From Fratercula arctica (taxonomy: Eukaryota > Chordata > Aves > Charadriiformes > Alcidae), in NCBI GenBank assembly GCA_947846985.1, contig CANTUZ010000011.1, positions 26,351,089-26,415,088 on the forward strand: DNA of 64,000 nucleotides, read 5' to 3'. Shown here in pieces: positions 36,445 through 46,996 of this stretch (positions within the stretch are counted from its first letter, which is position 1; every line of letters begins with the position of its first letter). A program made the translations under genes and the position numbers. The notes below the pieces were generated by a model. That model ran no database searches and had not been told where the DNA came from. It saw only the letters and a list, made by a program, of their open reading frames with translations.

Positions 36445-38450
36445 CTGAACACAAAGAGGTCTTGGGTTAAAACACTATTCAAGCAGAACTGTGCTCCGCT
36501 CAGGTCCTTTCTTGGAAAGGGACAATAATGTCAGGATTGCCTTACTCCTGCAAAGTCTGAGGTTTGCCTTAAAGAAACCCAAGATGATGATCATCATCTT
36601 CCTGGCAGTGACAACACTCTTTGCTCCCAAAGCTGAGCACTATCATGGCCCCAGCAGCCAGAGGAAGGACTGATAGCACTATGTTCACCAGCCGCTCAGG
36701 GGCATCACCAGCACTCGCTTCCATGTATGACCAGCCCATCCAGGGCAGAGGAGAGCTGGAGCCATGCTAAAGCTAAAGCCAAAGCTTGGGTGTGTGGAAT
36801 GGTAAATTTACTCAGCAGTGAAGTCAAAAACTGGCTTTTTAATCCAGACACAGAGACACACATGTGAAGTAGCAAACTGCCATCTCCATCCTGGATAAAA
36901 TTGCCAGGAAATCCATGGACTGCAAAGATGACCTAGTGCCCCCTCCATGGCAGAGCACGGGAAGAGCCGTTATCAGTCACACAGTCATGTGATGATGTTT
37001 CACTTTTTTTTTTTTTTTAAGGGTATTAAAGTGTTGCAAATGTCTGTGTAACAGAGCCGCACGAAGGACAATGAACGCTCCCCGCAGTGGAGCTGGGGAT
37101 AACAGGATCATCACATTGTTATAAACAGCCAGGAAGAAAATTAACATCCTCTTTCATTTCTCTTTTAAGTCCAGGAAGCTTAAAGCTGGGGCGAAACGTG
37201 ATGTCTTGCTCAAAGCTGAACACTTCCGAACCCACCAGCTTCGCTGATCAGACATAATTCCTTTTTCTTAAAATATAAAATGCTTCATTAAAGCAAATTA
37301 AGGGCTAGATGGCTCCCTCGCGTAGGTACGTAAAAGCAGTGGATGCCCAGACAGTTCGTCCTGCACTTTACAGTCAGAGCTCCACTTTTGCTTTATTTAA
37401 ACACAAGGAGCCACTGCGGAACCTTCCTCCAAAAAACCTTCTACTTTCAAATGGTGTTAAACAAGTTTGGAGAGCTTTAGAAAAATATCCTGTAATCCTG
37501 CTTGATTGCCTTCTCCTTTGCAGCCAAGACTATCGGCAGACTCGAGAGTGCTAACAGCTCACGGCAGGTCCACGCCGTGCCCTGGAACTGGCCCGTGTCC
37601 TGCTCTGAGCTACAGCACCCAAAGCCCTGCGAAGAGCCTGGATTTCTTTTTCCTTTATTTATTTATTTATTTATTTATTTATCCCCACCATAACTCATTG
37701 AAAACCCAATGATGTTGAGTTTTGGTTTGTTGTTACTTCCCCACCCCCCACCCGCCCCTCAAACCCTGTCGTTTGTAATCCCTCCTGGTCCATTTATGTT
37801 TGAAAAACGCAAAGCTTGGGAGGTCTGGGCTGTCCTCCAGGCAGTGGGGTCCATTGGCTTTCATTGGATTGTCCCCTATGAGCCTCATCCCATATTTTAC
37901 ACGTGTCCCGAAACCGCACCAACCGTGCAAAACAGGCAGTTTGAATGCAGCACAGCAAGAGAGGTATAAAGCAGGTGCTCCCCAGGCGGTGTGTGAGGTA
38001 GGAAATACTTCTCTGGGGACTAATGTACGCCCTGAGACATACACCTGCTCCTTTTTCAGGCTGAAACGGCAGGTTGCAAGACAAGTAAGGCTATATGTAC
38101 ATCAAACAAGCTTCAGGGAGATTCAGAGCCAAAATGAGGAATTTATGTGAAGGACAAAACCAAGCCCTCGGAGCTAAGCGGTGTGCTGGATCACAAACAC
38201 CAGATGTATGTTATCAGAAAAGTTTACTGCTACATTTAAACAGGTCCAAACAAAGCAGATTGCGTTCTTATCACATCTGAATTTCCCAAAGGCCATGTTC
38301 TGGCAGAATTAAATTCAAAACGGAACAACTGAAAAGCAGAATTTAATATTTTTTTCTTCAGGGAAAGGTTAAAAAAAAAAAAAAAAGAGAGAGGGATACG
38401 AAAACAATACAGCAAAGTGGCAAAGTCTTCCATAAATAGCTACAACTCAC
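36445..38450 (-). other. CHL1 intron between signal peptide and Ig1
   Basis: 2.0 kb. T run at about 37004-37018, a TTTA microsatellite at 37655-37682, and an A run near 38370-38386. No exon-like segment recognised. Confidence 0.8.
37655..37682 (+). repeat. (TTTA)n microsatellite
   Basis: About seven TTTA/ATTT units in the intron between the signal-peptide and Ig1 exons. Confidence 0.95.
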
Positions 38451-38548
38451 CTGATAATGGTATTTCAATAGCTGCTGCCAAACTCAATACAAAGAAAAAC
38501 AGGCATATGGTGATCCCTTTTGTGCTTAATAGCATCTCCATCACTCTT
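38451..38548 (-). CDS. CHL1: CHL1 exon with start codon and signal peptide
   Basis: The exon starts after a TTTACAG acceptor with 7 untranslated bases, then the ATG at 38541-38539 in a good context (G at -3, G at +4). A second in-frame ATG follows two codons later. The coded segment begins MEMLLSTKG, then a hydrophobic stretch (ICLFFFVLSLAAA), then IEIPLS. This is a signal peptide of about 24 residues with likely cleavage near AAA/IE, the same point as in mammalian CHL1. It ends in phase 1 at a GTGAGT donor. Because the exon opens at an acceptor, the mRNA must have at least one further untranslated exon to the right. Confidence 0.94.
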
Positions 38549-39379
38549 CTGTAAACAAGGAGTCCAAACAGAATGAGAGATACCTTACGCTTCCTCTCAC
38601 TGTCACTTCAAATCAGATGTAAGGACATGAAGTTGAAAGTCTAACGAGGAAAAGAAACAGCCTTATTAGCTTGCAATATGAACTTGGTTCTAACAAGGGT
38701 AGTAAATTAAAGCAATGCTTCAGGATTTACAGCTAAATCGCACTAAGTGGTACAATTTCCTCTCCTCTCTCCCCACCCCCTGGCTTCAGGAAGGTCCTCT
38801 ATTAAGTTTCTAACAACAACAACAAAAAAATACATGCTCAAAAGTACAAATCCATTATAGCACAGAAGCATAATTATATTCTATTTTGCAATTAAAAGTA
38901 GGGATGGCTTAAAATACAGTATATTTGTAAGCATTCCAGTTCATAAATTCTTCTAATGAGAGTTGTGTAAGTTGGAAAGTAATGTAACAGACCTAATGAG
39001 AGAAATTTGGTACACTAATGACCTTGTTCATAAATCTCTTCTGTCTTTTATCTTTCATTTATGTTTAAAAAAGGACAAAATCTAGTTTAGTTCATTAACA
39101 AGGACCAGAACATGAAACCTTTGCTTTTCCTCCATAATCCCAGAACTACTACATGTAGGTTTTACACAATCCTTTATACATCCTTAGGTGCTGCATTACA
39201 CGGCAAAAATGTCAGACAGCTGCCAAAAGGAGACATATTCAGCTCTAATGAGCATTTAAGTGTAATTCACAGAGGAGTAAAGGAGAGAGAATTCTACAAA
39301 CGTGGGTGTACAGAGGATTTCAGTCATCAGCATCATTCACAATACCTCAGTGAAATATTAACCAGTATAAGATATGTTT

Positions 39380-39752
39380 TGTTCAGCCTGGAGAAAAGGC
39401 TCCAGGGAGACCTTGTAGCACCTTCCAGTCCCTAAAGGGGCTCCAGGAAAGCTGGGGAGGGACTCTGGATCAGGGAGTGGAGCCATGGGATGAGAGGGAA
39501 CAGTTTTGAACTGAAAGAGATGAAATTTAGATTAGATATCGAGAAGAAATTTTTCACCCTGAGGGTGGTGAGCCCCTGGCCCAGGTTGCCCAGAAAAGCT
39601 GTGGCTGCCCCATCCCCGGAGGGGTTCAAGGCCAGGTTGGATGGGGCTTGGAGCAACCTGGTGTGGTGGGAGGTGTCCCTGCCCAGGGCAGGGGGGTGGA
39701 ACTAGATGGTCTTTAAGGTTCCTTCCAACCCAAACCATTCTATGATTCTATG
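39380..39752 (+). mobile_element. CR1 LINE 3' fragment
   Basis: Starts 'gttcagcctggagaaaaggct' and runs through 'gaaatttttcaccctgagggtggtgag', 'ttcaaggccaggttggatggggct' and 'cagggggg' to CATTCTATGATTCTATG. Low divergence from the usual bird pattern suggests a fairly recent copy. The bases ATGTTTTGT occur both just before the start and at the end, which could be a short target duplication or chance. Antisense to CHL1 and about 0.8 kb upstream of the start-codon exon. Confidence 0.95.
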
Positions 39753-40785
39753 TTTTGTACCTGTGCATCTCCTAACACATAGCCCTCATGTGTCAGTCTC
39801 AAGAGAATTTAGACTTCAGTTATCAAGATAATTTGCAAGAGCAATTTTTAAGACAAAGCTACTATGCTGGAGGTAAGGACCAACCCGCCGGCAGCCCAGC
39901 CCCGCACGGCCCGGCGAGCTCTGGGTTCACAAGCAGAGCTGTACCACCATGGCAACGTATTTCCAGACTAAACCTGGCTCGCACACAGCTCTTGTATCTT
40001 TGCACATACCACCCAGTTAATCCACAGATCAGAAAGGCAATCCTGGGATCAGGGAAAGCAGTTGGCATGCTGGGGGCAGGCAGGAGGTGGGAGTCAGGTA
40101 GTGTGCTGGGGATGCTTGCCCTGGACCAGCACAGCCGGAGCAGAGACAGGACCAACCCACGCATCCAGTCCATGATGGTTTGCTCCTGATGGTTGGTTTG
40201 CTGGACCTCTACAAAACACAGGCACAAAGCAGAGATTCCCTCCCAGCAAGTTCCCTCTCCTATCAGTTCTCGGAGATGAGCAACAGGTTGTGCTGTGGCC
40301 CTTCCTCCAGAGGCTTTAGCAGGATAATTTCACTTCACTCGGTCACCAGTTCATGAAAACTTTCTGGAAGTTAACATGTTTGGGACCAAAATCCCAGGGT
40401 GAAGATTAAAATTGGCCAACGAGGGGACAAGAGACAGACACTATAATCACATAAGTCTCATTTGTTTAGAAATGAGGCTAAAAAACAGATGTCTTATAAG
40501 TATCTTAGGCACCGAGTGTTTGCTGATGGAAGAAGCTGACTAATCTGCTTAGTGCCTTGCTCCACAGAGGGGGACAGTGCAGAAGGGCACCGGAGGGGAC
40601 AGGAGGGATAGCACTGGGCGAACTGCCACCCCCAGGTTGTGTCTGGGTGCAAATCAGGCAAAACCAGTAAGTTCTGTTTTGTGGCAGTCGGTATTTCCCT
40701 CAGTTTGATTTCTCCCAGCTCTGACTTGTGAGGAATAGACCTTTCCAAACCTCAGCTCAATAAAATCTGGGCTGTATCACAGCAT

Positions 40786-40811
40786 GGGGGGGGGGGGGGG
40801 TGGGGGGTGGG
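40786..40811 (+). repeat. G-rich tract (G15-T-G6-T-G3)
   Basis: Long guanine run able in principle to form a G-quadruplex on the plus strand. Also a common site of sequencing or assembly length error. Confidence 0.93.
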
Positions 40812-43800
40812 TACACACGACCCACAGCCCCATGGCAGCCCCCACCAGCAGCCACTTGATGGCCACACAATGCCTGTCCCTGCATGACCAGGCTTCTCCT
40901 GCCCTGCCTCACCCGGTCCTGGCAGACGCTCAGTTCCAGATCTATCTGTGTCATCAACGGTAAAACAGATGCTCTGCCAGCAAACCCTCTGGCTATGCGA
41001 TTGCAATTTAGGCTCATAAAAAAATCTGACCAGGGTTGCCGCTTGCAGATGGTCCATTAGTGGGAGCGAAGTCCTCTTCTCCCCCCAGCTGCTGACAGCT
41101 CTGGGGACCAGAGCAGCCCCTGTCGGGGTGCCAACGGGAGGAAGAGGAGCTGAGATTACAGGAGATGTGCAGCTTGCCAAGGGTGCAGAGGGAGGAGCAG
41201 AAAGTTTCTTTTTACATGAATGTTACAAAGCATTGTATAGATTCAGATTCAATTCAAGAAAAAACAGGAAAACAGCTTGATTCCTTAAGAAAACTCATTA
41301 GCTCACACTTTCTTTTTTCTTTTTTTTTTTTTTAATAAAGTGACATAGAGCAAAGAAGAAATGTACTAAATAAAAAGGATATCCTTTATCATGTGGCACG
41401 GCACGACTTGCCTCTGCAGGCTGCTGTAATTAGTGGGTCTGTCTAGCGCCTCGCTCTTTTTCCTTGCGTTGAATACTAATGCAGGGGGCCGACAGCACCA
41501 GCATTTGGAAGCAGTGAGCACGGGGGGACTGATGGCGCTGGGCTTGCCCACAGCAATCGGATACTTCCAAAGGCCACCTGGAAATCTCCCCGCGGCTGCA
41601 TTTCACCTCTGCCATTTGACTCTGGGGCAGTTTCCACGAGGTACAACCCCGGGGTGAGGCAAATTAAGCAACAGTACCTTTGCAGAGGTATTTACCTAGC
41701 AATAACCATCCAGCAGGATACACCTCCTGCTCGTACGTGATATGTATTGCCCGTAATGGAGTAGCAGAGGCGTTATTCTGTCTGCGCTGGTTGCGACTAC
41801 AGTTATTATGGAAGGCAGACGCTTAATGCACATCTCGACGTGCCCCACTCCACCGGTCACTCCTCAGTGCCTTGTTCTGGACAGTGACAGTCCTCAGCAG
41901 ACCAACAGGTCGAGACATACGTCCTCCCCGCAAGGAGACCTGTGTCAAGCGATTAACCTTATTTAAGGTGATGTATAGACAGGGCTGCCAAGCATTAGGC
42001 GTTCTGTATGGCTGTCACACGTTTGGCTGTCCTACCAAGCCTCAGGCCTGCAGCTCAGCTGTCCCTGATTAAATCACCCGCCTTCCCTCTCATCTCCAGC
42101 ACCCAAACAACCCTGAATCCCTTCCTAAATAAGCAATACCAGACATCCTCCAGACACTCCGTCCATCCTGGCCTTCAACACAGCCACGCACCCAAACTTC
42201 AGGCAGCGCAATCTTTCACTCCCGCGATGATTAAACCCCAAACCCAAATTTCTCATCTTGTGCCAGCTCCTAACAAATGAACAATTTAACTGCTGAAGTA
42301 ATTTGGAGAAATAATGAGGTAGCTGCGCAAGCACTTGGCAGCTGCGGGCAGGTTTCGGTCTCACCGGTGCCAAAGCACAATGTTCACCTGGGGTCTAGTA
42401 AGCGCCAGAGAGCACCTTGCAAAATCTTGACCTTGGTAAAAACATCAGCTCTGTTCCCCAAGCCAGTGTGCCAGATCAGGCCCACAGCTTGCGTTTTTCC
42501 CTGCTTTTTTTCCCCAGGAATCCCACATTCTCCTTTGTTCTCCCCAGGAGTCGGATGCAGCATCCCTTGCACCAGGGAGGGGGACAAAAGATTAGTGAAG
42601 AAAACCTCTCCTCGCCTCGATGAACGAACATGTATGCTACAACCAATGTCGCATTTATGAAATGTCCTCTTCCTTTTTCTTTTTCCCCCTCCTCCCTCCA
42701 TTTCTATCTTTATGTTCCCTTTTCTCCGCCTCAGGCTTAAGTCAAGTAATTTGAATTCACTGCAAATACTTATCTGTAGTTCCTTACCTGCAATTCATTA
42801 TTTACTGTGCTGTTCAGTTAATAGTAAATACTGATTGCTCTAAGGACAGCTCATTTGTTTGTTTAATGAGCTGCCTTTAACTTACAGTGAGCAAATCTTT
42901 CAAAATATCAGCATTTCTAAGGAGCGATGCCGTTCCAGATTCTTTTATTGTATACCATTGCTTCCAGAAGTGTGTAATAAAAATATTGGACAACTAAACA
43001 AGGAAAAAAAAAAATTAAATTTCCATTTATCTCATAAACCTAGTGAACAATTTTCCCTACGTGCAATTACTACATTAAAATTGCTCATAAATAGTAGCAG
43101 GATGATAGCCAAAATTCCCAGATTACTGGTCTACTGCTTCCAAGAGAAATTATATTGCGCTACTAAATATGGCATCAGTCTCAGCTATTTGGTTCCTCTT
43201 AAAATATGTAAGATTTGGTCCCTGTATAAGTCCTGTACAGCACAAATATTAATGAAAGTACTGGATTCCCACAGCTTAATACTGGTACATTTCTGAGCTG
43301 ACCTTTTCATTAGCTAGAATCAGATTTAATTTCTCAGTGACAGATACATTACAAGATTGTTAAATAAAAGCCATTGGTAATTAGAAATTACAGCCTTTGG
43401 GGTGGCCCTAGTTACAGAATAACAAAACAAAACTCTGGAAAAAAACCTGCTTCCTGGTATGAGAAATAAAAATTTGGTTATTTAATTATACTATATGTTG
43501 CAAGTGAAGTGACTATATAGCACAGGAGCTTAATTAAGTACTCTCACTCTTTCTCGATTACAATCACTGAAGAAGAAAAAAAATCCTATCCACAGTCAAA
43601 ACGTCTCCCACCCCAAAACATCGTCAGTCCCTGCCCAGGCGAGGGCGATGGCTGTGTTTTACCCACTGCTGACAGCTGCACATCGTGTCTGCCCACGTCA
43701 GGATTCGGCTTGGTGAGCACCCATGCGCCAGAACCGATGCCTCCACCTCCACACCTTCACAGTTCACAGCCTGCACCCATCAACTCTGGAGGTGGCTCCC

Positions 43801-44390
43801 ACCCACCTACCCCTCTGAAGGGAACCGTCCTGAAGCCCTTCCACCTTTGAAGGCCTCTTGGGTGAGGCTGGTTGCGTGAAACCTGGAGAAGGTGAGACTC
43901 AGTCCAAGGTCATAGTGAGCGACCTCGGGCGCTGTGGAAATTGAGAGTGGAGGGCAGCAGGGACACTCCACCTGCCTGTTTCCATGCTCATTGGGTTCAG
44001 GGGACACCGTAGGTGACACCTGTAATGACAAGGACTTCTACAGAGAAAGCGTTGATCTTCACCCCAGTGAGCCTCCACTCCCACTTCTCCCCACCACTGC
44101 AGAGCCTTCCAGCCAACCGGTGACAAAAAACACACGAGGCAAGGAAACGTGTTCAGTGTGGGACAAATGGGTCCCCAGCAGTTCCCAGAAGAGGGGACAC
44201 AGTCCCCTGGGACACGGGCCGAGCCCCGGGGAGCACATAGGATTATTCCTCCCTGCGCTTTTCCATGCAGGGGGTAGTAATACCTCCCTACTTCACTAAT
44301 TAGCTAAGAAAGGTTGAGATGTATGCTGGTGAAGCCTTAAATGCGGTGCTACAGCTGCAGTATTTATGCAGCAACAGTTCTTTTCTTCCA

Positions 44391-44420
44391 CCCCCCCCCC
44401 GCCGCCCCCTGCCCCCCCCC
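44391..44420 (+). repeat. C-rich tract
   Basis: C10, GCCG, C5, TG, C9. The minus strand could form a G-quadruplex. It sits in a plain upstream stretch with no gene. Confidence 0.93.
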
Positions 44421-45213
44421 GAAAAGTCCCCACACGCTGAGTCACTCAAAGGTTTGGAAAAGATGAGAAGGAATATTCACAAAGACCCATTGTTTTACTT
44501 CAGGTGTCAATGTTACACATAGCTTTTCCCCTAAAAGCTTTTTGACATCCCAGCGTCAGTACCAGGGAGAAGATAACCTTCACTTGACTCTATCCCAACC
44601 ACCTATTTTTGGATGTTGTCAGTTCCCAGAAAAGCAGCCCATGATGTGTACGCTGGAGGTGATTAAAACAATCAGCCAAATCAGTACGATGTTCTTCCTT
44701 CCGTGGCAAAATATCTCTAAATAACCTGTTAGCACATAGGCATGAATTATTATTATTTTTTTAAGACACAGTTCCGCTCTCAGGAGGTTTAGTGAGAGAA
44801 GTCTCTGTATTATTTATCTTGCCAAGGACTTCATAAACGTCATTGGACAGCACATGTAAAGTAGAAGTTTTCAGTGCAGGTAAACAACCTCAACACTATT
44901 TCACAAAATTGATGCATTTCAAATATGACTGCAACTATTATGCCTTCCCAATTTTGTAATCCACCAGCCTTTTCAGTTTCTTAAACCACAAAAAAACCTC
45001 TAAATATATGATGGAATGAATATAAATAATAAAGAAATAAGCACACATGGCTGTGAAATGTTTTACTGCAGCACAAGCAGCAGTAAAACATTCCAGTCAA
45101 TAAACAGTGTAAGTATTAGAATTAATTTCCCTGGGACAAGGCTTTTAAGAAATGAGTAGGGATTTGGGGAGCCCAGCTTGTCAGGTCCTGGTTTTTGTGG
45201 AAGAGAAGCCAGA

Positions 45214-45301
45214 GTCGGGCCGGGCAGGGCACATCCCCACACACACAGCCGGGCGACGGCTGGCGCCTGTCCCCGAGCCGGGGCTCTGCTCTCGCCCGGC
45301 T
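45214..45301. promoter_or_regulatory. CpG-dense patch (candidate regulatory element)
   Basis: About ten CG dinucleotides in under 100 bp, in a region that is otherwise CpG-poor, about 6.7 kb upstream of the start codon. No TATA box or clear splice donor was found next to it on the CHL1 strand. Function is inferred from composition alone. Confidence 0.25.
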
Positions 45302-46929
45302 GTGACCAACATCTCAATTCGATGTTTGTGCTGCTTGTGTGGAAACTCAGTTCATGCCATTTCTCTCTGAGATCCACCCCAAGCAAGTGGAAGCTGGAAA
45401 GGTGTATGAGCATCTCCCTGACCCCGTGGAGAAGGCAGCCGGCACCAGCCATCCATTTTTGCAAATACTCCCTATCTACGCCCAGCTGTTCCCAACAAAA
45501 TCCTAAACTGCAATCCCCCCTTAAGTCTCAGTAGATTGCACCCTGTGCTCTCAAATCATTTAAAAGCTACCTACAAATGGTTAATAATTTCTCTTGGTCA
45601 TCGCTCTGCCCATATAATGGCACAGCACCTGACAGATTTGATTTGATTTGTTTCATGCATCTAGGAGCTGAAGCGCTGTACTACTAAATCATAGAGCCCA
45701 AGGACCATATTTCTTAAAGCCTCGCAAGTCTTTTGCACACACGATGACTGAAAACTGAAGAAATGTGGTTTCTAATCAGTACAAATGATCTGCTTGTCGG
45801 TCGCTGTCTGCTGACGTTTGCCAGCGTGAGCCTCCTTCCTAGGATCTAGAGGTACTTGCTGCCAAAAAATGTGAGGTCTTCAGCTTTTCCTGAAAAAATA
45901 AATAAATGGATTCCCTACTGTCATTTCACCAATATGATTCATACAAACTAGATTATCTGAATGATTTTGGTTTTTTTTTTTTACTTATTTTTTTTTCTTA
46001 CACCTTCCACCATGCTCCATTGGATGGCTCCTTTCACATCAGTAAGAGATTGGTTTTTAAACACAGTGTGCAACTGAGCAACGTTTCTGGCAACGCGTGA
46101 TATTTAAACTTAATAAATAATTTGTCAGTACCCATTTTGGTCTATTTGCTCAACCCATCTAACGTTAACTGCACTTGACTTCGACTTTAAGTCAAGCAAT
46201 CTTAAATGAAACTCCCCACTTTTACATTTGCATCCTGTGAAAATTCGTGTGAGCAAGCTTAAGACCTGGAACATTTGACAAAGCCACCAACTTAATACAA
46301 ATTACACAACTCCTGAAAACAAAGTTCACTTTTGCAAGCTGTGGATATCCGTAATGGAAACCTACTCAAAAAAAGCAGAAGCCCTGCAAAGACGGCCAGG
46401 AGATCAGGTTTGGCAGCCCCACCAGGTCAGCTCTGCTCTAAGCTCACAGTGCCTCTGAGCAGCACCCCTAATAAAGACTGAAAAGAAAATCCAGCATGGA
46501 AATCAATACCTGGATCAGCTTTTTCATAACCAAAGGAATAAATGTTAACTGTGAACGGTACATTGTTTATGATGAATACGTCATTAAACTTTAGTTCTAA
46601 CATTATTGACACAGCACTTACAAGTAAATTGAGATAACCATCGATGTGGTTATTCCTACCATTAGGAGCACATAAGCCTGAATACCCTGCAGCCAAATTC
46701 CACCGTTATGGATGTTCTTAAGCATGTGAATAAATACAAACACCTATTGATTTAAGGAGAACAACAGTGCTTAACAACAACCAGGACACCAGGTCACACT
46801 GCAGTTGCTGTAGGTCAGCCCCCCTGACGGGGCAGGCACAGACGAGCAGCCGAGGGAGCGCAGAAGGGTCCTCTCCTGGTACATGCACCCTCCCCACCTC
46901 CTGCAGCTGCCTGGGGACTTTCTGGGCCA

Positions 46930-46996
46930 GATCATAGAATGTTGGGTTGGAAGGGACCTTTAAAGTTCCATTTAAAGGTGCTGCATCCAACCATAA
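46930..46996 (-). mobile_element. Very short CR1 3' end
   Basis: 'atcatagaatgttgggttggaagggacctttaaag' followed by 'ccatttaaaggtgctgcatccaacc'. Only the extreme 3' end is present. Confidence 0.8.

Larger units (their letters stand above)
147..38548 (-). other. CHL1: CHL1 gene, 5' part (17 exons, incomplete at the 3' end)
   Basis: CHL1 is a neuronal type I membrane adhesion protein of the L1 family (with L1CAM, NrCAM and neurofascin) that acts in neurite growth, axon guidance and neuronal migration. Seventeen exons were read on the minus strand by matching the family protein and requiring GT/AG borders. All joins keep frame and the total is 2,247 nt. Domain order is signal peptide, Ig1 to Ig6, FNIII-1 and the start of FNIII-2, with each Ig domain split over two exons as usual in this family. 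Motifs such as DGENYATVVGYSAFLHCE, YFANVEE, YQCEASN.HGTILA, DSHLKHS and QNRSVRL are far closer to CHL1 than to L1CAM, NrCAM or neurofascin. The remaining FNIII domains, transmembrane segment and cytoplasmic tail lie beyond position 1. Transcription enters from the right; the promoter is not identified. Confidence 0.96.
38549..46929. other. Non-coding stretch upstream of the CHL1 start-codon exon
   Basis: Most simply the 3' part of the first CHL1 intron, because the exon at 38451-38548 begins at an acceptor. Apart from the CR1 copy at 39380-39752, the G and C tracts and T-rich tracts near 41310-41336, I see no repeat. The A/T-rich single-copy block 42720-43330 lacks any repeat signature and could be conserved non-coding DNA. 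A CpG-rich patch lies at 45214-45301. Open frames of up to 145 codons (42859-43296) show no domain. Confidence 0.65.

Noticed and set aside
147..38548. Alternative identity as L1CAM, NrCAM or neurofascin
   Set aside because: Domain order fits the whole family, but long exact or near-exact matches in Ig2, Ig4, Ig5 and Ig6 and the KHANDS mini-exon are specific to CHL1.
39370..39760. Target-site duplication ATGTTTTGT around the CR1 copy
   Set aside because: Part of the match is the element's own TATG end, and CR1 elements do not usually make clear duplications; kept only as a remark.
42859..43296. 145-codon plus-strand open frame
   Set aside because: No similarity to any family I know and no splice or promoter context; treated as non-coding, possibly conserved DNA.
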